DNA of 64,000 nt from assembly GCF_005893125.1 (NCBI RefSeq), contig NZ_VCJS01000002.1, positions 62,001-126,000 of the forward strand, given 5' to 3'. Each line of letters starts with the position of its first letter. Positions within the stretch are counted from its first letter, which is position 1. The notes under the pieces are model-generated. The model was not told the origin of the DNA. It did not search any database and saw only the letters and a list, made by a program, of their open reading frames with translations. This document shows positions 34,923 to 42,572 of this stretch, piece by piece. The position numbers and the translations under genes are program-made. The stretch is from Nonomuraea basaltis. Lineage in GTDB: Bacteria > Actinomycetota > Actinomycetes > Streptosporangiales > Streptosporangiaceae.

Positions 34923-36608
34923 TCAGCGCCTTTCGCGCATGTCGCGCTCGCGGCGGACGGTTGGCCGCCTTCCCTTGATGGTGGTCCGCCGGAGGGCGGC
35001 GATCACCTCGTCGGCCGCGTCCTGCGGCACCTCCACCAGCGAGAACCGGTCGGCGATCTCGATCGCGCCGATGTCGCGCCCGCTCAGGCTCGACTCGCCG
35101 GCTATCGCGCCCACCAGGTCCTGCGGCCGGATCCCCGCGCTGCGTCCCAGGCTGAAGAAGAGGCGGGCCATTCCACCCGCCGGGGCACGAGCAGCCCGCT
35201 CCCTGCCGGGGCCGGCCTCCCGGCGCCCGCGCCCCTTGTCCACGGTCCGCGGGGCCACCTCGGGAATCTCCTGCTCGTCGAGTGCGGCCCCGCTGGACTC
35301 GTGCGCCAGCTTGACCGCGGCGAGCGCCACCTCCATGAGATCGAACTCATCGGTGAGCGACTCGACCACCACGTGGAAGGGCCCGAGGTCGTCCTGAAGG
35401 AGGCATTCCTCCAGCGCGGCCCGGGTCAGCTCCATCCGGCGCGCTTGCAGGTCGGCGACGGTCGGCAGCCGCTCCACCGAGATCCGCTGCCCGGTCACCC
35501 GCTCGATGGCCTTGAGCATGCGGTGCTCGCGCGGCTCGGCCAAGGTCAGCGCCACGCCTTCGCGGCCGGCGCGGCCCACCCTGCCGATGCGGTGCACGTA
35601 CGCCTCGGGCGCGGACGGGACGTTGTAGTTGACGACGTGGGTGAGTTGCTCGATGTCGAGACCTCGCGCGGCCACGTCGGTCGCGATGAGCAGGTCTGCG
35701 GTCCCGCCCCGCACCCGTGACATCACTCGGTCGCGTTGCTCCTGGTCCATCCCACCGTGCAGGGCCTCGGCGCGGTGGCCGCGCCCGTTCATGGTCTCCG
35801 TGAGCTGGTCGACCTCGTCACGGGTGCGGCAGAAGACGATCGCCGCGGCCGGCGCCTCGATGTCCAGCAGGCGCCCGAGTGCGGCGGGTTTGTGCGCCCT
35901 GGCGACCAGGTACGCGCTCTGCTCCACCAACGGAGTCGTCTGGCCGCCCTCCGCCGCCTTGTGCCCCATTTCTATCCGGACGGGGTCGTTCAGGTGACGG
36001 CGGGCGATCCCATCGATGCGCGGCGGAAGGGTCGCGGAGAACAGCACGGTCTGGCGATCCTCGGGAGTCGAAGCCAGAATCGCCTCGATGTCGTCGGCGA
36101 ACCCCATGTCGAGCATCTCGTCCGCCTCGTCCAGCACGACGGTGCGCAGACTTTCGAGGTCGAGCGTCCCCCGGCCGATGTGGTCGAGGGCCCGTCCCGG
36201 TGTCGCGACCACGACATCCACCCCGCGCTTGAGCGCCTGCAACTGCCGGCCGATGGGTGCTCCGCCATAGATCGGCAGGACCCGGGCACCCATTTCGCGG
36301 CCATACCGGTGGAACGCCTCCGAGACCTGAATGGCCAGCTCCCGGGTGGGCACGAGAACCAGCGTCACCGGCCCGGCAGCCCCCGGCCCGGCCATGCGCT
36401 GCAGCACGGGCAACGCGAACGCCGCGGTCTTGCCGGTGCCCGTCGCCGCCTGCCCGAGCAGATCACGCCCCTCCACCAACGGGGGGATCGCCTCCCGCTG
36501 GATCGGGGTGGGCTCCTCGTAGCCCAGAGCGGACAGCACCTGCAACAGCTCAGGTCGTAGCCCGAGATCGGCGAAGGTGGCCTCGCCGCCGGTTTCGTTC
36601 ATGGTCAT
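34923..36608 (-). CDS. DEAD-box ATP-dependent RNA helicase (DeaD/CsdA type)
   Basis: The 561-residue helicase has all core motifs: Q motif EEPTPIQREAIPPL, Walker A AATGTGKTAAF, PTRELA, VATPGRALDH, DEADEML, SAT in LFSATLPP, and HRIGRVGRAGREG in RecA domain 2. A Gly/Arg-rich linker and a C-terminal DbpA-type RNA-binding domain (RLFFSLGRSAGIRPQDLVGA) follow. It remodels structured RNA, often at low temperature. ATG 36608 follows GAGGAGT. It is convergent with the kinase gene. Confidence 0.93.
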   Translation of the reverse strand: MTMNETGGEATFADLGLRPELLQVLSALGYEEPTPIQREAIPPLVEGRDLLGQAATGTGKTAAFALPVLQRMAGPGAAGPVTLVLVPTRELAIQVSEAFHRYGREMGARVLPIYGGAPIGRQLQALKRGVDVVVATPGRALDHIGRGTLDLESLRTVVLDEADEMLDMGFADDIEAILASTPEDRQTVLFSATLPPRIDGIARRHLNDPVRIEMGHKAAEGGQTTPLVEQSAYLVARAHKPAALGRLLDIEAPAAAIVFCRTRDEVDQLTETMNGRGHRAEALHGGMDQEQRDRVMSRVRGGTADLLIATDVAARGLDIEQLTHVVNYNVPSAPEAYVHRIGRVGRAGREGVALTLAEPREHRMLKAIERVTGQRISVERLPTVADLQARRMELTRAALEECLLQDDLGPFHVVVESLTDEFDLMEVALAAVKLAHESSGAALDEQEIPEVAPRTVDKGRGRREAGPGRERAARAPAGGMARLFFSLGRSAGIRPQDLVGAIAGESSLSGRDIGAIEIADRFSLVEVPQDAADEVIAALRRTTIKGRRPTVRRERDMRERR

Positions 36609-36942
36609 CGCCGACTCCTCACGGACTCCCACGGCTACGTCGACAGCCCCTGCTGCCGGGGCGTGGCAATCGCCGCCGCCTGCCATAGTCCCATCTGCCC
36701 TGAGTACAGGCTGCAACCGAGACCCCCGCTCAGGCCGTCCCCGGCCGCTCACTGCCCCATTCCACCGGGGAAAAGCCGGCCTGCTGATCCGGATGTGACA
36801 GTCCTGACCTGCGGGGTAGCGCCGCTCTGCGATGACCTGCGTCGTCGCCGGAGAACCGGGGAAACACATCGCCTCTCCCGAGTGATGCGACCTTGCTCAC
36901 GGTCCGATGTTGGCTTCTCGGACCTCTGGGCAGGGTGCCCTC
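36609..36942. other. Intergenic region between divergent helicase and PPC genes
   Basis: No gene of my own finding lies in this 334-base stretch. It should hold promoters for both divergent genes, plus a probable 5' untranslated leader for the helicase, as is common for cold-shock-type DEAD-box genes. I see no clear operator or riboswitch. Confidence 0.4.
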
Positions 36943-37392
36943 ATGCAGGCCATGCGGCTTTCCACCGAGGATGAGCAGACCTACGCGGTCATCCTCGAAT
37001 CCGGCGACGAGGCGGTGGACTGCCTGACCAGGTGGGCTGCCGAGAGCGGCATCCGGGCCGCGCGGTTGACCGGGATCGGCGGGTTCCGGCGGGCCACCCT
37101 GGGCTTCTTCGACCCGTCGACCAAGGATTTCCGCCGGATCTCGGTCGATCGGCAGACCGAGGTGCTGGCCCTGGTCGGCGACTTCGCCATGGCCGAGGAC
37201 GGCAGTCAGCCGCAGCTGCACGCCCACGTGGTCGTCGGGCTGCCCGACGGCGACGCGCGCGGCGGCCATCTGCTCGCCGGGGAGGTGTGGCCCACCCTGG
37301 AGGTGATCGTCACCCAGTCGCCCCGATATCTGCGCCGCCGCCACGATCCACGTACCGGACTGACCCTCATCGACCTCGACGCCGGCACCTGA
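36943..37392 (+). CDS. PPC-domain (DUF296) protein
   Basis: This protein of about 149 residues is a single PPC/DUF296 domain: RLTGIGGFRRATLGFFD, PQLHAHVVVGLPDGDARGGH with the conserved His pair, and VWPTLEVIVTQ. In plants the fold accompanies AT-hook DNA-binding proteins; bacterial members form trimers and may bind a metal or nucleotide. ATG 36943 is chosen; ATG 36952 and an ATG further up in the same frame are alternatives. The PRTase-hydrolase gene follows 25 bases later and is probably co-transcribed. Confidence 0.85.
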   Translation: MQAMRLSTEDEQTYAVILESGDEAVDCLTRWAAESGIRAARLTGIGGFRRATLGFFDPSTKDFRRISVDRQTEVLALVGDFAMAEDGSQPQLHAHVVVGLPDGDARGGHLLAGEVWPTLEVIVTQSPRYLRRRHDPRTGLTLIDLDAGT

Positions 37393-37417
37393 ACCGAAAC
37401 AGCTGGGGGGATCGACC

Positions 37418-38701
37418 ATGTTCGCCGACCGCACAGACGCCGGACGCCGCCTGTCCGCCCGGCTCGAGCACCTGCGTGGGCAGGATGTCGTGGTCCTGGG
37501 ACTGCCGCGCGGCGGGGTGGTGGTCGCCTTCGAAGCGGCCCAGGCGCTGGGGGCGCCGCTGGATGTCATCCTGGTCCGCAAGCTCGGCGTGCCGATCCAG
37601 CCGGAGCTGGGGTTCGGGGCGATCGGCGAGGACGGCGTACGCGTCCTCAACCCGGACATCATCCGCGCCGCCCGCCTGAGCCCGGAGGACATGGCACGGG
37701 TGGAGGAGAACGAGCACGCGGTGCTCCGGCGCCGCGCCGAGCAGGTGCGCGCCGGGCGGCCGAAGGTTTCCCTGACCGGCCGGACCGCGGTCATCGTGGA
37801 CGACGGGATCGCCACCGGATCGACCGCCCGCGCGGCGTGCCAGGTCGCCCGGGCCCAGGGCGCCTCCCGCATCGTCCTGGCCGCGCCGGTGTGCCCGCCG
37901 GAGGCGGCCGAGCTGCTGCGCGCCGACGCCGACGAGGTGATCTGCCTGGAGACGCCCGCCGACCTCGGCGGCATCGGCCTGTGGTACCACGACTTCCGCC
38001 AGGTCGGCGACGACGAGGTCGCGGACCTGCTGCGCCGCGCGGGCGACCGGCCGTACCGGGAGGAGGAGGTACGCGTGCCGGCAGGGGCCGCGGACCTGCC
38101 CGGAACGCTGGTCCTGCCGGACGGGGCCGACGCGATCGTCGTGTTCGCGCACGGCAGCGGCAGCGGCCGGCGCAGCCCGCGCAACCGCTACGTCGCCGGG
38201 GTGCTCAACCAGGCCGGCCTGGGCACGCTGCTGTTCGACCTGCTGACCGGCGCCGAGGGGGCCGATCGGCGCAACGTCTTCGACATCGAGCTGCTCGCCG
38301 AGCGGCTGCGGCAGGCCACCGCCTGGCTGCGCGAGCGGGCGCCTGCCGCCCGCATCGGCTATTTCGGCGCCAGCACCGGCGCCGCGGCGGCGCTGTGGGC
38401 CGCCGCCGGCCGGGAATCCGGCGTCGCCGCCGTGGTCTCCCGGGGCGGACGGCCGGACCTGGCCGGTCCTCACCTGGCCGCGGTCACCGCCCCCACGCTG
38501 CTCATCGTGGGCCAGCACGACGAGGCGGTGCTGGAGCTGAACCGGTCCGCGCAGCAGCGGCTGGGCGGCGAGAGCCAGCTGGAGATCGTGCCCGGCGCCA
38601 CCCATCTGTTCGAGGAGCCCGGCGCTCTGGAGCGCGTGGCCGAGCTGGCCAGTGACTGGTTCGCCCGCCACCTCCTCCGCAGCCACGCGGGATCGAGGTG
38701 A
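37418..38701 (+). CDS. Phosphoribosyltransferase fused to a dienelactone-hydrolase-like domain
   Basis: The 427-residue fusion has an N-terminal PRTase domain (LGLPRGGVVVAFEAA; PRPP loop VIVDDGIATGST at about residues 125-136) and, from about residue 225, an alpha/beta hydrolase with nucleophile FGASTGAAAAL and a His in GATHLFEEPG. The same fusion exists in Mycobacterium tuberculosis as Rv0571c, a DosR-regulon gene of unknown activity. The combination suggests salvage or repair of a ribosylated metabolite. The upstream PPC gene is close enough for one transcript. Confidence 0.88.
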   Translation: MFADRTDAGRRLSARLEHLRGQDVVVLGLPRGGVVVAFEAAQALGAPLDVILVRKLGVPIQPELGFGAIGEDGVRVLNPDIIRAARLSPEDMARVEENEHAVLRRRAEQVRAGRPKVSLTGRTAVIVDDGIATGSTARAACQVARAQGASRIVLAAPVCPPEAAELLRADADEVICLETPADLGGIGLWYHDFRQVGDDEVADLLRRAGDRPYREEEVRVPAGAADLPGTLVLPDGADAIVVFAHGSGSGRRSPRNRYVAGVLNQAGLGTLLFDLLTGAEGADRRNVFDIELLAERLRQATAWLRERAPAARIGYFGASTGAAAALWAAAGRESGVAAVVSRGGRPDLAGPHLAAVTAPTLLIVGQHDEAVLELNRSAQQRLGGESQLEIVPGATHLFEEPGALERVAELASDWFARHLLRSHAGSR

Positions 38702-38798
38702 AGCACGAAACCGGGTCATCCCCCTTGACAGACCGCTCGCATCCGGGCGCGGGACTGACCTGCTGCCCCTTGTCCAAGGCCCGTAACCTGAGGAACGA

Positions 38799-39380
38799 TC
38801 AAGCGCGATCGCCGGTATGGCCCTCCCCCGCGAAGACCCTCAGCTGAAGGGCCAGCGTGGCGTAGTAGCCGACCAGCGTCGTCAGCTCGAACAGGCCCCG
38901 CTCCCCCAGCGCCGCCACCGCGTCGCCGTACTCCTCGTCGGTCAGGGCGCCCGCCCCGGTCAGCGCGGCGGCGGCCCGTACGGCGGCCGTCTCGCCCGGG
39001 TCGGGCAGCTCGGGCAGCCGGCCCTGGCGCAGCGCGGCCAGCTCGGCCTCGGTCAGGCCGCATGCCCTGCCCACGGCCTCGTGCGCCTGGCGTTCGAAGT
39101 CGCTGCCCCAATGCGCGGCCACGACCAGGATCGCCAGCTCCCTGATCCGGTCGGTCAGGACGGAGCGGTAGCGGACCGCCGCTCCGACCGCCTGCAGGGC
39201 CAGGCCGACGGACGGGCTCAGCAGCATGGCGTTGAACGGGCCACGCAGCCGCCCCTCCTCGTCGGTGAGGGCGAACACCTGCGGTCCCGCGGCCCGGGGT
39301 CCGCCCGCGATGGCGCGGTAGACCTCGGCCTGCTCCTCGTCCAGGTCGCCGGGCAGCAGCCCAGGCAGCCGCGCGGTCAT
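38799..39380 (-). CDS. Carboxymuconolactone decarboxylase (AhpD-like) family protein
   Basis: The 193-residue helical protein carries the CMD core YRSVLTDRIRELAILVVAAHW and FERQAHEAVGRACGLTEAEL. The catalytic CxxC of AhpD alkylhydroperoxidases is absent (SDFERQAH at that place), so thiol peroxidase activity is unlikely; some members decarboxylate gamma-carboxymuconolactone. The ATG overlaps the stop of a short-chain dehydrogenase remnant upstream (ATGA), showing it was once second in an operon with a complete SDR gene. Confidence 0.82.
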   Translation of the reverse strand: MTARLPGLLPGDLDEEQAEVYRAIAGGPRAAGPQVFALTDEEGRLRGPFNAMLLSPSVGLALQAVGAAVRYRSVLTDRIRELAILVVAAHWGSDFERQAHEAVGRACGLTEAELAALRQGRLPELPDPGETAAVRAAAALTGAGALTDEEYGDAVAALGERGLFELTTLVGYYATLALQLRVFAGEGHTGDRA

Positions 39381-39430
39381 GCGTGCGTCCTGCCACCGTC
39401 GATGTGCAGCACCTGGCCTCCAAGGTCATC
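39377..39430 (-). pseudogene. C-terminal remnant of a short-chain dehydrogenase
   Basis: The last 17 codons before a TGA read DDLGGQVLHIDGGRTHA, the typical C-terminal end of SDR enzymes (GQVLHVDGG). Upstream of 39430 the frame is unrelated to SDRs, so all other parts of the gene are gone. It overlaps the next gene by 4 bases in the usual ATGA way. Confidence 0.6.
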
Positions 39431-39545
39431 GCGTGAACGGACGCGACGATGATGCCAGACGCATGGGGTGCCACGGGCGCCCGGATCCAGCCGGCCGCGC
39501 GAGGTGAGGCCGGAGATCGTCGATAGGGACGGAGGAGCCGCGCGC

Positions 39546-39662
39546 TCAGACGGCGAACAGCAGGGCCGCGCTGATGAGGACGACGACGGCGGTGGCGAAG
39601 TGGATGCCGAACGCGGTCGCCTTGGTCCCGCCGTGGCGCAGGACGGATCGTCGAGGCGCGAA
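39546..39662 (-). pseudogene. C-terminal remnant of a membrane transporter
   Basis: A 38-codon open stretch immediately after the TetR stop ends in TGA and encodes RHGGTKATAFGIHFATAVVV plus a hydrophobic tail (LISAALLFAV), which looks like the last membrane helix of an MFS-type carrier. There is no start codon or ribosome site. A TetR-efflux pair has probably lost most of its efflux gene here. Confidence 0.45.
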
Positions 39663-40217
39663 TCAGGCGTCGAGCCCCTCCCGGAGCAGCCTCCACACCC
39701 GTTCCGCGGTCGCCGGCCGGTCGGGCGCCGGGGTCTTGCCGAGGACTCCGGCCAGCATGCCGACCGCCAGGACCAGGTCCTCGGCCGTGGCGTCCGCGCG
39801 GATCTCACCAGCCTGCTGGGCCTTGGTGAGCACGCCCGCCAGCAGCTCGGCCACGCGGTCGCGCACCTCGATCATGCGGGCGTCGATCGGGCCCACGGTG
39901 ACCATGTCGATGAACGCGGTCGAACCGATGGCCTGCTCGGTGATCAGGGCCAGCACGTCGTCGAGGACGATCCCGGGCTGGGCGGCCAGCGCCTCCAGTT
40001 CGGCGACACCGTCTTCGAACACCGCCAGCGCGAGGCTGATCCGATCAGGGAAGTGCCGGTAGAGACTACCCTGGCCGACCCCGGCGACGCGGGTGACCGT
40101 GCTGAGCGGCGCGTCGTACCCGGCCGTGGCGAACACCTCGCGGGCCGCCGCTATCAGCGCCGCCCGGTTCTCCGCCGCGGCACTGGGTCCTCTGTTGGTT
40201 CGACGCACATCAGGCAT
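39663..40217 (-). CDS. TetR-family transcriptional regulator
   Basis: The 184-residue TetR protein has its DNA-binding helices at the start (ALIAAAREVFATAGYDAPLS; GVGQGSLYRHFPDR) and a C-terminal domain of the TetR_C_33-like kind. ATG 40217 lacks a clear ribosome site. It is divergent from an SDR gene. Two matching 18-bp palindromes (CCGGACAA-N2-TTGTCCGG type) lie in front of it and of the SDR gene, so it should repress both. Confidence 0.9.
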   Translation of the reverse strand: MPDVRRTNRGPSAAAENRAALIAAAREVFATAGYDAPLSTVTRVAGVGQGSLYRHFPDRISLALAVFEDGVAELEALAAQPGIVLDDVLALITEQAIGSTAFIDMVTVGPIDARMIEVRDRVAELLAGVLTKAQQAGEIRADATAEDLVLAVGMLAGVLGKTPAPDRPATAERVWRLLREGLDA

Positions 40218-40234
40218 AGCCGCCACGGTAGCAA

Positions 40235-40252
40235 CCGGACAATGTTGTCCGG
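40235..40252. promoter_or_regulatory. TetR operator 1
   Basis: CCGGACAATGTTGTCCGG is a perfect palindrome of 8-bp arms around TG. It lies 18 bases upstream of the TetR ATG. A near copy is at 40311-40328. Confidence 0.8.
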
Positions 40253-40310
40253 AAATTTGGCCGCCCCGACGGCTCGACACGCGCAGGTGGCAGCGGTTAC
40301 GGTATGGCAA

Positions 40311-40328
40311 CCGGACAATAGTGTCCGG
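40311..40328. promoter_or_regulatory. TetR operator 2 (SDR side)
   Basis: CCGGACAATAGTGTCCGG repeats operator 1 with two changed bases and the same arm spacing. Both are preceded by GCAA. It lies 76 bp from site 1, upstream of the SDR gene at 40443. Confidence 0.8.
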
Positions 40329-40442
40329 TTATGAGAGGCATGTCGCCGGCAACACGGTCATGGGTCACAGCTGCCCAGGCTCAGCGCACCCGTCGCTGTC
40401 CGGCCCGGTACACGGCGAACGCCCGATCGAAAGGACGAACCC

Positions 40443-41186
40443 TTGAGCGACAACCGCATCAGCCTGGTCACCGGAGCGGGCTCCGGGATCGGCAGGGCGA
40501 TGGCCATCGCGTTCGCCAAGGCCGGAGGCCGCGTGGTGGTCTGCGACGTCGACCCGGACAGCGCCGAGCGCACCGCCGCGGACCTCGGCGACTCCGCCAT
40601 CGCGGTCGCCGCCGACATCTCGGACGAGGCGTCGGTCGCCAGGCTGGTCGAGACCGCGATCAGCACGTACGGCCGCATCGACGTGCTGTGCAACAACGCC
40701 GGGATCATGGACACCATGGCCCTGCCCGCCGACACCACGGTCGAGATGTGGGAGCGGGTCCTGCGGATCAACCTGACCGGCACGTTCCTGGTCACGCACG
40801 CCGTGCTGCCGCACATGCTGCGCCAGGGCAGCGGCGCGATCGTCAACACCGCCTCGGAGGCCGGGATCCGCGGCGGCGCGGCGGGCGTGGCCTACACCGC
40901 GTCCAAGCACGGCGTGGTCGGCCTGACGCGCAGCGTGGCCTGGGCGTACGCCAAGGACGGCATCCGCTGCAACGCCATCCTGCCCGGTCCCACCATGACC
41001 AACATCGCCACCAACGCCACCTTCGACCAGACCGGCGCGGCCCGGCTCGGCCCCGTGCTCGCCCTCGGCGAGCGCCTCGCCCAGCCCGAGCAGATGGCCG
41101 ACGCCGCGCTCTTTCTCGCCTCCGACGCCGCCTCGTTCATCAACGGCGCGATCGTCCCGGTGGACGGTGGCTGGTCGGCGGCCTGA
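40443..41186 (+). CDS. Short-chain dehydrogenase/reductase
   Basis: The 247-residue SDR has the cofactor loop VTGAGSGIGRAMAIAFAKAG, the D-V-D acidic pair after beta-2 (CDVDPDS, favouring NAD), NNAGIMD, and the catalytic Ser/Tyr/Lys in NTASEAGIRGG and VAYTASKHGV. It begins at TTG 40443, with AAAGGA upstream. The divergent TetR protein and its twin operators should control it, so its substrate is probably the TetR ligand or a related compound. Confidence 0.9.
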   Translation: MSDNRISLVTGAGSGIGRAMAIAFAKAGGRVVVCDVDPDSAERTAADLGDSAIAVAADISDEASVARLVETAISTYGRIDVLCNNAGIMDTMALPADTTVEMWERVLRINLTGTFLVTHAVLPHMLRQGSGAIVNTASEAGIRGGAAGVAYTASKHGVVGLTRSVAWAYAKDGIRCNAILPGPTMTNIATNATFDQTGAARLGPVLALGERLAQPEQMADAALFLASDAASFINGAIVPVDGGWSAA

Positions 41187-41271
41187 CGGTCAACGATCGC
41201 GAGCCGCTCGCCGCCCGAGGAGGGCGGCCGGACCGTCCTGGGCGCCGAGTAGCCCCGCCGGCGCGCCGAGG

Positions 41272-41430
41272 TCATCCGCGCGAGAGCTGGACCTCGAGGA
41301 CGGCCTTGCCGTGCAATCTGCGGCCGACCAGGGCGTCCGTGGCCTCCGCGACCTTGTCCCAGGCCCCGCGCCACGAGATCTGCGCGTCCAGATCGCCGAA
41401 CGCGACGCGGGTGTCGAGCCAGGTCAGGTC
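41272..41430 (-). pseudogene. C-terminal remnant of a zinc-type alcohol dehydrogenase / quinone oxidoreductase
   Basis: About 52 codons before a TGA read DTRVAFGDLDAQISWRGAWD and DALVGRRLHGKAVLEVQL, the usual C-terminal end of MDR-family (GroES-like) oxidoreductases. The rest of the gene is absent: sequence above 41430 is unrelated. It lies between the SDR and the CapA-like gene. Confidence 0.65.
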
Positions 41431-41513
41431 CGGGGCCGATCCGGTGCAGCGCGCGGGCGAGGCGGAGCCCGCCGGAGGCGTTTGAGCACGCCGCCCCGAG
41501 GCAGGGGATTCCT

Positions 41514-42482
41514 GTGACCGTCACGCTCGCGCTGGCAGGTGACACGATGCTCGGCCGCGGCGTCGCCGACCTGCTGGCCATGTCCACCGACCCGGCCGAG
41601 TACCTGTCGGACGGCGTCCGCGCCCACCTGTCCGAGGCCGACGCGGTGCTGCTGAACCTCGAATGCTGCATCTCCGACCGCGGAACCCCATGGGCGGCAC
41701 CCGGCAAGCCGTTCCATTTCCGCGCACCGCCGCAGGCCGCGGACCTGCTCGCCGAAATCGGCGTCAGCTGCGTCACGCTGGCCAACAACCACGCGCTCGA
41801 CTACGGCCATGACGCGCTGCTGGACACCCGCGCGCATCTCGAACGCGTGGAGATCCGCGCCGTGGGCGCGGGCGCCGATCAGGCCCAGGCGCGGCAGCCG
41901 GTCGTCCTCGCCGTCCGCGGACTGCGGATCGCCGTCATCGGCGCGACCGATCATCCGGCGGACTACGCGGCCTTGCCCGACCGGCCGGGTGTGGCCTACG
42001 CCGACCTGCCCTCCGGCGTGCCGTCCTGGCTGACCGGCACGGTGGCCAGGATGCGGGCCGAAACGGATGCCGTGCTGGTCATCCCCCATTGGGGCCCCAA
42101 CATGACGGCCGCTCCGCAGCCCTACATCCGCGCGGCCGCCGAGACCCTGGTCGAGTCCGGAGCGACCATGGTCGCCGGCCACTCCGCGCACGTGGTCCAC
42201 GGTGTCGCGCCGCCCGTCCTGTACGACCTGGGCGACTTCCTCGACGACTACATCGTGGACCCCGACCTGCGCAACGATCTGTCACTGCTGTTCCTGGTGA
42301 CGGTCGACGACATCGGCCCGATACGGCTGCGCGCCATACCGATCAAGCTCGAGTACTGCCGCACCGTCCTGGCAACCGGCGAGGAGCGCTCCTGGCTGGC
42401 CCAGCGCTTCACCAAGGCGTGTGCGGACCTCGGCACCACCGCCACGTGGGAGGACGACCTGCTGATCACGGACATGCGCTGA
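41514..42482 (+). CDS. CapA-family putative metallophosphatase
   Basis: The 322-residue protein matches the CapA/PGA_cap family: the metal motif LALAGDTMLGRGV, LLNLECCIS, LANNHALDYG, VIPHWGPN and VAGHSAHVVHG with paired His. CapA-like proteins assist poly-gamma-glutamate or capsule synthesis, and their fold is that of calcineurin-type phosphoesterases. No signal peptide is seen, so this one should be cytoplasmic. GTG 41514 has AGGGG upstream. It stands alone. Confidence 0.87.
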   Translation: MTVTLALAGDTMLGRGVADLLAMSTDPAEYLSDGVRAHLSEADAVLLNLECCISDRGTPWAAPGKPFHFRAPPQAADLLAEIGVSCVTLANNHALDYGHDALLDTRAHLERVEIRAVGAGADQAQARQPVVLAVRGLRIAVIGATDHPADYAALPDRPGVAYADLPSGVPSWLTGTVARMRAETDAVLVIPHWGPNMTAAPQPYIRAAAETLVESGATMVAGHSAHVVHGVAPPVLYDLGDFLDDYIVDPDLRNDLSLLFLVTVDDIGPIRLRAIPIKLEYCRTVLATGEERSWLAQRFTKACADLGTTATWEDDLLITDMR

Positions 42483-42572
42483 CCCGCGTTCACGCACCCG
42501 CCCATCGCCGGCCGGATCCAGCGGCTGGAGTCCATGGCCGGGCTACCGCGCTCCTCTTCACCGGGCTGGTCT

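Noticed and set aside
36609..36869. N-terminal extension of the DEAD-box helicase
   Set aside because: The extra 87 residues have no helicase similarity, and ATG 36608 has a good ribosome site.
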